From a virus: DNA of 63,826 bases. Position numbers and translations under genes: made by a program. Under the pieces are notes generated by a model. The model saw nothing but the letters and a program-made list of their open reading frames with translations. It had not been told where the DNA came from and searched no databases. The stretch spans positions 1 to 63,826 of the IMG/VR virus record IMGVR_UViG_3300010883_016104; one strand, given 5' to 3'. Positions 8,128 through 15,513 of the stretch are shown one piece after another; position 1 is the first letter of the stretch; each line of letters starts with the position of its first letter.

Positions 8128-8772
8128 ATGCTTGTTGAAGAATACATGAAAGAATATAATCTATCAGATCCTTGGGATGTGGTAGATCTATTCGAGAAAA
8201 GGATGGCTGAGTACGGAGGTAGTAAGTATGCGGTAGCTGTAGATAACTGTACAAACGCATTGTTTCTTTGTCTTAAATATCTAAAGGCTGGTGGGGAAAT
8301 CATACTTCCTAAAAGGACATATGTCTCGGTTCCGTGCACGGCAATACATGCTGGGTGTCAAATAGATTTTCAGGACATTGAGTGGAGTGGGGCATATCAG
8401 CTGAAACCTTATCCAGTCTGGGACGGGGCGACACGTATGCGTAGAGATATGTATGTCGAAGATTCATACTACTGCATATCTTTCCACAGAAGAAAACATA
8501 TACCAATAGGTAAAGGCGGTATGATCCTAACAAACGATAAAGATGCATACGACTGGTTTAAGGTTGCGCGATACGAGGGTAGACATATAGATAGGTTATA
8601 CAAAGACGACTCTTTTGACATGATAGGTTGGAACATGTACATGCCTCCTGAGCAGGCTGCTGAAGGGCTAGAATTGTTTAAACAGACAGATGACTGGAAT
8701 GAAGATCTTGAAACCTCTGGCATGCATAAAGATTTATCAGATTTTCCTATATACGAAAGGGCAAACAGATGA
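8128..8772 (+). CDS. Short DegT-like aminotransferase lacking the C-terminal domain
   Basis: A second DegT-type protein, about 214 residues against the family's usual 360-400. The N-terminal phosphate loop region (AVAVDNCTNALFLCLKYL) is present. So is the lysine segment SFHRRKHIPIGKGG, in which Lys123 occupies the PLP lysine position. The segment RHIDRLYKDDSF and the short motif NMYMPPEQAAEGL replace the usual GYNYRM..AAIG region, after which the small C-terminal domain is missing. It begins immediately after the stop of the full-length aminotransferase and ends in an ATGA overlap, so truncation by mutation looks unlikely. It may be a minimal enzyme, or a partner or regulator of the full-length one. 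Confidence 0.7.
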   Translation: MLVEEYMKEYNLSDPWDVVDLFEKRMAEYGGSKYAVAVDNCTNALFLCLKYLKAGGEIILPKRTYVSVPCTAIHAGCQIDFQDIEWSGAYQLKPYPVWDGATRMRRDMYVEDSYYCISFHRRKHIPIGKGGMILTNDKDAYDWFKVARYEGRHIDRLYKDDSFDMIGWNMYMPPEQAAEGLELFKQTDDWNEDLETSGMHKDLSDFPIYERANR

Positions 8773-9758
8773 TACTTATTTGCTTTGGAACTAGGCCGGA
8801 ATATATAAAGCTAAAACCTCTAATGGATAAGCTGGATGGGGTTTTGGAATACAAAACTTTATTCACTGGACAGCACAAAGACCTTGTTCAGCACAGGCCA
8901 GATTACTCAATAGAAATTGAGGATGGTAGGAACAGATTGGACTCAATCATTTCGTCTACAATGAACTCAATAGACTTTGACGGAGTGTCTTGCGTCATGC
9001 TTCAAGGGGACACAACTTCGGTTTTAGCTGTAGCCCTATCTGCTTTCAATAACAAGGTTCCAGTTATACATCTAGAAGCCGGACTAAGAACCAATAATCT
9101 ACAACAGCCTTACCCAGAAGAGGCTAATAGACAGATAGTTTCTAGAATATCAGATTTACACCTATGCCCAACGATAGAGGCGGCTGCAAATTTGGCTAAA
9201 GAAAATGTGCCAACAGACAGGATTTACACTGTTGGAAATACAGTACTAGACCACCTAGTTGGAGTCAAGACAACTGACACTAATAAGGTTCTAGTAACAA
9301 TGCACAGGAGGGAGAACCACGCAAAGATAGAAGAGTGGTTTAAAGCTATAGATGAGCTAGCGCAGCAGAACAAAGAATATGAATTCTGCCTACCTATTCA
9401 CCCAAATCCCGCAGTAAAAGAAAAGACATATCTACTGGAGAATGTAAAGGTTGTAGACCCTATGTCTCATAAGGAATTGATAAAATATTTGTCCTCATGC
9501 TCATACGTCATAACTGACAGTGGTGGAATACAGGAAGAGGCGGCCTTTTTAAGAAAGCCGTGCTTAGTCTGTAGAGAGGAAACTGAGAGAGCTGAAGGCC
9601 TTGGGGTATTTTCGCTCCTCTGTAAACAACCTGAAGAACTACATGAGTTGTGTTCACAGCTGGATAACTTATCAATGGAAGGCGATTGTCCGTATGGAGA
9701 CGGGAAAGCTTCTGAAAAAATAGTAAGGATATTGAATGAATATAGTTATACCAGCTAG
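8769..9758 (+). CDS. Hydrolysing UDP-GlcNAc-type 2-epimerase (WecB/NeuC/LegG family)
   Basis: Probably converts a UDP-GlcNAc-type donor into a free ManNAc-type sugar, the committed step toward sialic or legionaminic acid, or else epimerises it at C2. Family signatures run the full length: ICFGTRPEYIKLKP at residues 4-17, FTGQHKDLV, VMLQGDTTSVLA, VIHLEAGLRT, PYPEEANRQ, VGNTVLD, VTMHRREN, PIHPNP and VITDSGGIQEEAAFL. Length of 329 is slightly short of the usual 360-380. It lies directly before the CMP-sugar synthetase and NeuB-like genes, which favours the hydrolysing NeuC/LegG role over WecB. Sequence alone does not separate these subtypes with certainty. Confidence 0.85.
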   Translation: MILICFGTRPEYIKLKPLMDKLDGVLEYKTLFTGQHKDLVQHRPDYSIEIEDGRNRLDSIISSTMNSIDFDGVSCVMLQGDTTSVLAVALSAFNNKVPVIHLEAGLRTNNLQQPYPEEANRQIVSRISDLHLCPTIEAAANLAKENVPTDRIYTVGNTVLDHLVGVKTTDTNKVLVTMHRRENHAKIEEWFKAIDELAQQNKEYEFCLPIHPNPAVKEKTYLLENVKVVDPMSHKELIKYLSSCSYVITDSGGIQEEAAFLRKPCLVCREETERAEGLGVFSLLCKQPEELHELCSQLDNLSMEGDCPYGDGKASEKIVRILNEYSYTS

Positions 9759-10350
9759 AAGAAATTCTAAAGGTCTGCCTTTTAAAAACAGGAAACTTTT
9801 AGAGTATACGTTAAAAACAATACCTAGAGATCTTGTTTCTAGCACAATAATATCTACTGACGACGAGGAGATAGTCTCTATAGGTATAAAAAGTGGTTAC
9901 AAGATACATAATAGGAGCGAGTACTCATCTAGAGACGAGGCCGCAACAAAGGAGATTATGGAAGAGGTGGTCAGGGACATGGAACTGACTGGGCCTATAG
10001 TTATGTTATACCTAACCTATCCAAAAAGAACTTGGAAAGATGTGGAAAACGCATACTATTGGTTTTTGATGAATAACGCAAAGTCTATGTTATGTAAAGA
10101 AGAAATAGAAACCCATCCTTTCATGTGTCTGTATGAGCTTCCGGGTAATAAGGGAGGCCAAGTTGTTACTAACGACCTGTACAGGAGGCAAGATTATCCA
10201 AAATGTTTTAGGTTCTGTCACATGGTTTCCATATTTGATGCAGAAGAACTAAAAGATCTAAACAAAAACCTTTACAACCAAGATACAATATATTATAATA
10301 TAGAACATTCACTAGATATAGATAATAAAGAGGATTTCAAATGCATATAA
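9736..10350 (+). CDS. CMP-nonulosonate cytidylyltransferase (NeuA/LegF-like)
   Basis: Expected to activate a nonulosonic acid with CTP. The N-terminal nucleotide-binding motif IPARRNSKGLPFKNRKLL (residues 4-21) is the diagnostic IPARxGSKxxxxKN signature of CMP-Neu5Ac and CMP-KDO synthetases. IISTDDEEIVSIG, IHNRSEYSSRDEAATKE and IVMLYLTYPKRT follow in the usual order. At 204 residues it is about 20 shorter than typical NeuA, mainly at the C terminus. An AAGGAT site precedes the ATG, which lies 23 bases inside the preceding gene. Its placement beside the NeuB-like gene supports the assignment. Sugar specificity is not determined. Confidence 0.8.
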   Translation: MNIVIPARRNSKGLPFKNRKLLEYTLKTIPRDLVSSTIISTDDEEIVSIGIKSGYKIHNRSEYSSRDEAATKEIMEEVVRDMELTGPIVMLYLTYPKRTWKDVENAYYWFLMNNAKSMLCKEEIETHPFMCLYELPGNKGGQVVTNDLYRRQDYPKCFRFCHMVSIFDAEELKDLNKNLYNQDTIYYNIEHSLDIDNKEDFKCI

Positions 10351-11156
10351 ATATAATAGCAGAAGGTGGCATAAACCACAATGGTAGTGTCGAAATAGCG
10401 AAGAGGATCATTGATGTCTCTGTAGTTGCTGGGTGCGACTATATAAAGTGGCAAAAGAGGACTCCTGAGCTATGCGTCCCAGAAGAACAAAAGGGGAAGC
10501 CTAAGTCAACTCCTTGGGGAGAGATGACATATATTGATTACAAGCATAAGGTGGAGTTTGGCACTGAAGAATACAGTGAGATTTTTGACTATTGCAGAGA
10601 CAGGATCAAATGCTTTGCCTCAGTATGGGATAAACCCTCTGTTGATTTTATGAACCCCTTTACTGACATAGCCAAGATACCTTCAGCGTTAATAACTGAC
10701 TTGGATCTATGCAAGTACGCAAGAGATAATTTTGAGACCTTAATAATATCTACTGGGATGAGCACTGAAGAAGAAATAGAACACTGTGTGCATGCCTGTC
10801 ATCCAGATGTAATTATGCATACAAACTCAACTTATCCATCTCCAATAGACGAGCTAAATCTTAGGTACATAAACTACTTACAGAATAAGTGGCCTGCAGA
10901 GATAGGGTACAGTGGTCACGAATACGGCTTAGTCACAACATTCGCTACCATAGCCATGGGAGCAACTTGGATAGAGCGTCACGTTACTCTAGATAGAGAA
11001 ATGTGGGGATCAGACCATTTAGCTTCTGTAGAACCTCAGGGCTTAATGAAGCTAGTTAAGGGTATCCGAGATATAAATAAGAGCTTGGGGGATTACGGGC
11101 CAAGAGAGGTTCTGGAATCGGAAAAGTCAAAGAGAAGATCATTGAGGGGCAATTAA
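10341..11156 (+). CDS. NeuB-type nonulosonate synthase lacking the SAF domain
   Basis: Condenses phosphoenolpyruvate with a ManNAc-type sugar to give sialic, legionaminic or related acid. Hallmarks are AEGGINHNGSVEIAKRII near the N terminus, YIKWQKR, the TIM-barrel segments FASVWD and KIPSALITD, LIISTGMS, GYSGHEYG and ERHVTLDREMWGSDH with the conserved His/Arg/Asp cluster. The protein ends soon after, at 271 residues. Bacterial NeuB is about 345 and carries a C-terminal SAF (antifreeze-like) domain that closes over the active site of the partner subunit, which this one lacks. The stop overlaps the next start as TAATG. The catalytic core seems intact; activity without SAF is an open question. 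Confidence 0.82.
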   Translation: MHINIIAEGGINHNGSVEIAKRIIDVSVVAGCDYIKWQKRTPELCVPEEQKGKPKSTPWGEMTYIDYKHKVEFGTEEYSEIFDYCRDRIKCFASVWDKPSVDFMNPFTDIAKIPSALITDLDLCKYARDNFETLIISTGMSTEEEIEHCVHACHPDVIMHTNSTYPSPIDELNLRYINYLQNKWPAEIGYSGHEYGLVTTFATIAMGATWIERHVTLDREMWGSDHLASVEPQGLMKLVKGIRDINKSLGDYGPREVLESEKSKRRSLRGN

Positions 11157-11464
11157 TGATTATATATGTAGATATAGATGGTACAATATGTGAGACAGCT
11201 GAAAAAGGACTGGACTACAGTAAGTCGTACCCAATAAAAGAGAGAATTTCAAAGATAAATGATCTTTATGCTTCCGGAAATACTATAATATACTGGACGG
11301 CTAGAGGTACAGTTACTGGTGTTGACTGGAGAGATGTGACCTTGAAGCAGTTTGAAGAATGGGGAGTAAATTATCACAGCCTTGTGATGGGAAAGCCTCA
11401 CTTTGACTTATTTATAGACGACAAGAATATAAACAGCGAAGAATTTTTTAAGGATGTGCAATGA
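11156..11464 (+). CDS. Small HAD-superfamily phosphatase
   Basis: A 102-residue HAD-fold protein. The nucleophile motif is IYVDIDGTICE, with Asp6 and Asp8 in DxDGT. IIYWTARGT is the second motif with Thr and Arg. GKPHFDLFIDDKNI holds the Lys and the terminal acidic pair. No cap domain is present, as in KDO-8-phosphate phosphatase-like or small capsule-cluster HAD proteins. It is tightly coupled to the NeuB-like gene (TAATG) and to the GDP-fucose synthase-like gene (ATGA). A role in removing phosphate from a sugar phosphate, such as a nonulosonate-9-phosphate, is plausible but inferred from position. Confidence 0.75.
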   Translation: MIIYVDIDGTICETAEKGLDYSKSYPIKERISKINDLYASGNTIIYWTARGTVTGVDWRDVTLKQFEEWGVNYHSLVMGKPHFDLFIDDKNINSEEFFKDVQ

Positions 11465-12375
11465 AAATACTGTTAACCGGATCTGGCGGATTTTTAGGAC
11501 AGAACCTTGTTCCAATCTTATCTAAAGAACATAGCGTTTACGGACCAAGAGCAAAAAGATGGGATTTAAGAGATCAGAAAGCTTGCCAAGAATTGATAGC
11601 TCATACTAGACCTGAAGTCATAGTACACGCCGCTGGTTCTGTTGGCGGGATTGGAGCAAACAAAGAAAACCCCGGAAAGTTTATGTATGAAAACTTAATA
11701 ATGGGAGCAAATGTAATCCACGCCGCAAAGGAACGTGGTATCAAAAAGTTTGTGTTGTTAGGAACTGTGTGTTCTTATCCCAAGCACACTCCTGTGCCTT
11801 TTAAGGAAGAGAACTTGTGGGAAGGGTATCCTGAGGAAACAAATGCTCCTTATGGTATCGCAAAAAAAGCCTTGATGAAAATGGTTGAGACCTATAACGA
11901 ACAATATGGTTTTAATGGCGTCAATTTGATTCCTGTAAATATGTATGGGCCATACGATCATTTTAACTTGACTAGCAGCCATGTTATACCAGCCCTTATT
12001 TTAAAGGTTTATAACGCAATGAAGAGCAGCTCCAGATCTATAACACTTTGGGGTACTGGACAAGTATCAAGGGAGTTTCTTTATGCTGAAGACTGCGGGC
12101 ATGCGATCAAATTGGCTATAGAAAAAGATGTTCCTCCCAGTCCCATCAATATAGGTACAGGTAAGGAAATAAAAATTTGCGACTTGGCTTCTGAGATTGC
12201 TGAGCAGATGGGCTTTGATGGAGAAATCTTATATGATTCAAGCAAGCCTGATGGACAACCTAGAAGGTGTCTAGATACAAACAAAGCAAAAGAGTTACTT
12301 GGGTTTGAGGCTAAAACCTCTTTCCAAGAAGGACTTAAGAAAACAATCGAATGGTTTTTAAGGAATAACAAATGA
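11461..12375 (+). CDS. GDP-L-fucose synthase-like SDR
   Basis: Extended SDR most like the fcl/WcaG enzymes that epimerise and reduce GDP-4-keto-6-deoxymannose to GDP-L-fucose. The cofactor motif is LLTGSGGFLGQN (residues 4-15). VIVHAAGSVGGIGAN is a close match to the fucose synthase signature, FVLLGTVCSYPK precedes the active site, and the catalytic pair is Tyr131/Lys135 in YGIAKK. NMYGPYDHFNLTSSHVIPALI is also characteristic. Length of 304 is normal. No GDP-mannose 4,6-dehydratase is present in the window; the host or another phage region would need to supply the substrate. The GT11-like transferase upstream would be a natural consumer of the product. Confidence 0.82.
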   Translation: MKILLTGSGGFLGQNLVPILSKEHSVYGPRAKRWDLRDQKACQELIAHTRPEVIVHAAGSVGGIGANKENPGKFMYENLIMGANVIHAAKERGIKKFVLLGTVCSYPKHTPVPFKEENLWEGYPEETNAPYGIAKKALMKMVETYNEQYGFNGVNLIPVNMYGPYDHFNLTSSHVIPALILKVYNAMKSSSRSITLWGTGQVSREFLYAEDCGHAIKLAIEKDVPPSPINIGTGKEIKICDLASEIAEQMGFDGEILYDSSKPDGQPRRCLDTNKAKELLGFEAKTSFQEGLKKTIEWFLRNNK

Positions 12376-12824
12376 ATTTAGGAGTATATACAACTAGTCT
12401 TGGAATCAGTGAAGAGACTGAGGCTATGATAAATAATTTAAATAGCGGAGTTGAAAGTGACAAACTCACAGCAGCAAGCGTGTTTTTCAACTCTGTGGCT
12501 TTTAATCCGCTGCCTATGAAGTGCGGATGTTTTAACGCTGCAGACTTATGGAATTTTACAGGCACCCTCTTGAGCACAACGCTTTCTAATGTCATTAGAG
12601 CGTCGTCAATAGTGAACAAAGCAAAAATTTACTATTACTATGGCTGGGAAGAGAGTGTTCCAGTACTTCATCTAATTAATATTTCCAAGAGTAGGACTAT
12701 TGAGGTTTTATGTAGAGATGAAAACTCTAACAAAGAATACCATCGTCTTACTGGTAAAAATTCAGCTGGTGTGGTAAATGACTTTAATATAGATCAGTTA
12801 TTAGAATTGGTGCAACATGAATGA
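12372..12824 (+). CDS. Protein of unknown function, 150 residues
   Basis: I do not recognise this protein. It opens with a strand and helix, LGVYTTSLGISEETEAMI. It has a Cys pair in MKCGCFNAADLWNF, then a helix-like GTLLSTTLSNVIRAS, a tyrosine-rich strand AKIYYYYGWEE and a hydrophobic strand VPVLHLINIS, ending in an acidic helix. The alternating pattern suggests a small alpha/beta fold, possibly nucleotide- or sugar-related, but no motif supports a function. ATGA overlap with the fucose synthase-like gene and an 8-base overlap with the endonuclease gene place it at the change-over from glycan genes to DNA-handling genes. Confidence 0.55.
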   Translation: MNLGVYTTSLGISEETEAMINNLNSGVESDKLTAASVFFNSVAFNPLPMKCGCFNAADLWNFTGTLLSTTLSNVIRASSIVNKAKIYYYYGWEESVPVLHLINISKSRTIEVLCRDENSNKEYHRLTGKNSAGVVNDFNIDQLLELVQHE

Positions 12825-13584
12825 AACAAGAATAGTAAAGATGTATGTAGATCAAGATATGAGCACATACGAGATAGCGGAAAGCTTCAATACGTATCCA
12901 AACAAGATACGAAGAATTTTAACCAAGAATGGTGTACCTCTGAAGAGTCACAGTCAAGCTCAAATGGCTGCGTTAAAGAAGGGGAGAGCAAAGCATCCTA
13001 CAATAGGAAGAAAGCGTACAAAGGAAGAACGTATCAAGATCAGCTCATCAGTACATGACTATTGGGAAAAGATGTCAGATAAAGAAAGGGCTCAAAGAGT
13101 AGAAGACGCCAGAGAGCGCTGGAACTCTATGAGTGAAAGTAAGAGATCTGAGATCTGTGCCGCAGCAATACAGGGTATACAACGGGCAAGTAAAGAAGGA
13201 TCTAAACTAGAAAAGTTCCTATTTAATGAGCTTCAACAACACGGCTATGACGTGGAGTTTCATAAAAAAGGTCTGATACCGACACAAAAATTAGAGATTG
13301 ATATGTATGTACCATCTCTCAACACTATAATAGAGGTAGATGGTCCTTCTCACTTTTTACCCATCTGGGGTGAAGAGAAGCTTGCTAAACAAATAATCGC
13401 AGACGAGCAAAAAAACGGCATAGTCCTAAGCAAGGGCTTTGCTATGCTTAGGATAAAAAATCTATCCGACTTCATATCGCTACAAGCCAAGGAAAGGCTC
13501 ATCACTGAAGTAGTCTCTACACTTGAAAAGATTAAAAAGCGTTTTCCTAAAAGAGCAGAAAGGTTTATTGAAATTAAATTATGA
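12817..13584 (+). CDS. Free-standing homing-type endonuclease with Vsr/DUF559-like nuclease domain
   Basis: A probable mobile DNA endonuclease. The first 36 residues look like a helix-turn-helix (YVDQDMSTYEIAESFNTYPN). Residues about 52-110 contain a NUMOD3-like stretch, GRKRTKEERIKISSSVHDYW, and a charged helix. The C-terminal part carries a PD-(D/E)xK core of the Vsr/DUF559 type: KLEIDMYVPSLNTIIEVDG, with Asp near 162 and the E-x-D pair near 173, followed by IVLSKGFAMLRIKN. The combination of HTH, DNA-binding repeat and Vsr-like nuclease is typical of phage free-standing homing nucleases. It lies between overlapping operon genes and overlaps the next start by ATGA, so it is well integrated rather than freshly inserted. 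Confidence 0.7.
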   Translation: MNETRIVKMYVDQDMSTYEIAESFNTYPNKIRRILTKNGVPLKSHSQAQMAALKKGRAKHPTIGRKRTKEERIKISSSVHDYWEKMSDKERAQRVEDARERWNSMSESKRSEICAAAIQGIQRASKEGSKLEKFLFNELQQHGYDVEFHKKGLIPTQKLEIDMYVPSLNTIIEVDGPSHFLPIWGEEKLAKQIIADEQKNGIVLSKGFAMLRIKNLSDFISLQAKERLITEVVSTLEKIKKRFPKRAERFIEIKL

Positions 13585-14348
13585 GTAACAAGGAGAAAGA
13601 AAAAGATATGTTTGAAACAGTAGAATTACAGACGCCTTCTAATACTGACACTTCGGTCAAAGATGTTATTGCTGGAGATACACCACTGATAACGTCTCCA
13701 GAATGGAGTGCCTATATCTTAGGGTTGTTTGAGGATAAGGAGCTTATTGACGGTAACCCGTTGGTAGCTGGACTGAGAAGAGTTGCAGAGTTGGTTTTAG
13801 GACCAATCGTCTATAGCGGACCTAGTCAGGTCTTCCCAGTAACTGCAGAGAATGGTCCCGGAAGAGCAACGGTGGTTTTCAGTATAGAGTTTGAAAACGG
13901 AACAAGATATGCTGACGTTGCTGACTGTTGGGAAGGAAATACTGACGATATGTTTTGTGCATACGCTGTAGCCACGGCAAGTACAAGAGCAGAAGGTCGG
14001 GCATTAAGAAAAGCTCTACGGCTAAAATGCGTTGCTGCTGAAGAGATTACAAAAAAGGATACGGCTAAAATTGTCAGAGAAGCCTCCAGCAAGAAAGTTA
14101 GTAGTGATGGAGATTATGACGATGAAAGCAGGATGAGTGACGCGCAGTTTAACTTCATTGACGTGAAGTGTAGACAGTTAAATATCAATGGAAAAGTGTT
14201 GTTCAAAGATAGCTTTGGTGTTGAAGTCAATAGAAAGGTCTCTAAGCGTATTGCTAGTGACATTATTGACAAACTAAATGAATGCCAAAGAGACAAGAGC
14301 ATCATATCACAAGAACTAAACGGTTATGAACAGGAGTGGAGAAACTAA
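13581..14348 (+). CDS. Putative single-strand annealing recombinase (Rad52/Erf-like)
   Basis: Probably a phage recombination protein that anneals single-stranded DNA, although the match is by pattern only. The central region has VVFSIEFENGTRYADVADCW followed by an Ala-rich helix and AEGRALRKALRL (about residue 135 onward), which resembles the helix bearing RALR in Rad52/Sak/Erf-type annealases. A charged acidic linker (DGDYDDESRMSD) leads to a small C-terminal domain beginning AQFNFIDVKCRQLNING, as seen in several phage annealases. Length of 255 fits. It is translationally coupled to the endonuclease upstream and the zinc-ribbon gene downstream. A different ssDNA-binding role is possible. Confidence 0.5.
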   Translation: MSNKEKEKDMFETVELQTPSNTDTSVKDVIAGDTPLITSPEWSAYILGLFEDKELIDGNPLVAGLRRVAELVLGPIVYSGPSQVFPVTAENGPGRATVVFSIEFENGTRYADVADCWEGNTDDMFCAYAVATASTRAEGRALRKALRLKCVAAEEITKKDTAKIVREASSKKVSSDGDYDDESRMSDAQFNFIDVKCRQLNINGKVLFKDSFGVEVNRKVSKRIASDIIDKLNECQRDKSIISQELNGYEQEWRN

Positions 14349-14683
14349 TGAAACTAACTTATACAACCAACAATAGCAGAATCAGTGTGGAACTCGAAGG
14401 AGATTCACAACGAGAAATTTTTAGCCAAATTGGGAAATTCCAAGAGGTGTTTGAAGAGAATGTTTGCGGTAAGTGCGGACATGACCACATTAGGCACATT
14501 GTTCGTACAGTTGATGACAATCAATACTACGAGCTAAGATGTACTAACTGTGGAGCAAAGCTATCCTTTGGAGCTCACAAGAAAGGCGGAGGGCTTTTCC
14601 CAAGACGGAAAGATCCAGATGGCAATTGGTTGCCTGATTCTGGCTGGGTTAAATGGAATCCAAAGACAGAAAAGAATGAGTAA
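14348..14683 (+). CDS. Zinc-ribbon protein
   Basis: A small protein with a four-cysteine zinc ribbon: CGKC at residues 40-43 and CTNC at residues 65-68, with His residues between (CGHDHIRHI). The N-terminal 38 residues are polar and helical or strand-like. The C-terminal tail is Gly, Arg and Trp-rich (FPRRKDPDGNWLPDSGWVKW). I chose the ATG at 14348 instead of an upstream in-frame GTG at 14336. The ATG overlaps the preceding stop as TAATG and has GGAG at 14338-14341 at good spacing. It is coupled to the annealing-protein gene, so a role in DNA binding is plausible. It is the last gene before the convergent terminator. Confidence 0.7.
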   Translation: MKLTYTTNNSRISVELEGDSQREIFSQIGKFQEVFEENVCGKCGHDHIRHIVRTVDDNQYYELRCTNCGAKLSFGAHKKGGGLFPRRKDPDGNWLPDSGWVKWNPKTEKNE

Positions 14684-14686
14684 AAT

Positions 14687-14708
14687 AAGGGGCCTAACGG
14701 CCCCTTTT
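14687..14708. terminator. Probable bidirectional intrinsic terminator
   Basis: A perfect 8-bp stem (AAGGGGCC / GGCCCCTT) with a TAAC loop is followed by TTTT on the plus strand. On the minus strand it is followed by ATTTTA, because the left flank is TAAAAT. It lies exactly between the convergent zinc-ribbon gene, which ends 3 bases upstream, and the minus-strand 236-residue gene, which ends 25 bases downstream. It can therefore stop both transcripts. This is the clearest terminator in the window. Confidence 0.85.
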
Positions 14709-14733
14709 CTCATTGATTATGTACAAAGCAATA

Positions 14734-15444
14734 TTACAAGTATTCTACTGTGAAGTAAAGACCGTAATTTGTCTTGCTACCAATAGTCGTAGGTGAAGCG
14801 CTTAACGAGATATACCAATCATGTCTAGAGGCTTTATGCGTAACTCCATCATTTGATTTTTGCCCCAACGAATTGTCTGATGGGTCTGTAGTATTTGTAT
14901 TAGTACCGCTAGAACCGGGAGACGCTGTAAGAGTCATCGCCGCCATACTAGTACCAGCTTCAAAAGCACTCCAGTTGCCTGCTGAGCTAGAAGAGCCGTG
15001 CTGATTTAGGTCGTTAATACTCCACAAAGAGTGGGGATGTCTACTCTCATAAACATAAGTCAAAACACCGCTAGCGTGCTTAGTGATGTCGCTTCTGTCG
15101 AATATTCTTAGTTTACAGTTCTGCACCATTACAGATTCAGAGTGTGTAAATCTTACATTAAGCGGAGCCAAGTAATTTGGCATATATTTTAGCTGTTTTG
15201 AGCTAGTTCCATCTGCAGAAACACCGCTAGTATTGATAAATTTGCTATTATGTAGCTGAGCACCCTGTCCAGTACCGTCTGAATTGGTTATCCATGTAGA
15301 GTCTTGATACGAGGCAATAGGCACTGAAATGCCATGTGTAGACCCGTAAAAGCCTACACCAGAGCCACTACTGTGGTTTATTAAGCCAGCCTCAGTAGTT
15401 TCTGACCCTGCTACGCCGTTTCCGTAAAATTTAATATCTGCCAT
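14734..15444 (-). CDS. Virion-associated protein of unknown role, separately promoted
   Basis: A 236-residue Ser, Gly and Thr-rich protein with many predicted beta strands, no signal peptide and no membrane segment. It begins MADIKFYGNG and ends KTNYGLYFTVEYL. Such a composition (NTNTTDPSDNS, SSSSAGNW) is typical of secreted-looking phage surface or tail proteins. I see no enzymatic motif. It is the last gene of the minus-strand virion block. Unlike its neighbours it has its own promoter-like element (CGTGTATAAT at 15471-15480) and a good ribosome site (AAGGAGA), which suggests abundant or separately timed expression. A decoration protein, minor fibre or tail-tip adhesin are all possible. Confidence 0.6.
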   Translation of the reverse strand: MADIKFYGNGVAGSETTEAGLINHSSGSGVGFYGSTHGISVPIASYQDSTWITNSDGTGQGAQLHNSKFINTSGVSADGTSSKQLKYMPNYLAPLNVRFTHSESVMVQNCKLRIFDRSDITKHASGVLTYVYESRHPHSLWSINDLNQHGSSSSAGNWSAFEAGTSMAAMTLTASPGSSGTNTNTTDPSDNSLGQKSNDGVTHKASRHDWYISLSASPTTIGSKTNYGLYFTVEYL

Positions 15445-15470
15445 TGTAATCTCCTTATGATTTCATTGTT

Positions 15471-15480
15471 ATTATACACG
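15471..15480 (-). promoter_or_regulatory. Promoter-like CGTGTATAAT element
   Basis: On the minus strand the sequence reads TTTTTCGTGTATAATA, with TATAAT as a likely -10 box, 26 bases upstream of the start of the 236-residue gene. The same 16 bases occur before the tail tube-like gene, and the 10-base core also occurs before the 79-residue gene near the right end. No good TTGACA box lies 17 bases upstream, so recognition by a phage-specific factor or an atypical holoenzyme is possible. Confidence 0.65.
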
Positions 15481-15513
15481 AAAAATGAGTTTATTTATAC
15501 GTTTTATACTGAG

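Noticed and set aside
15492-15499. TATAAATA on the minus strand, like a T4-type late promoter
   Set aside because: The octamer also occurs inside genes in this AT-rich DNA and has no consistent position before starts, unlike the CGTGTATAAT element.
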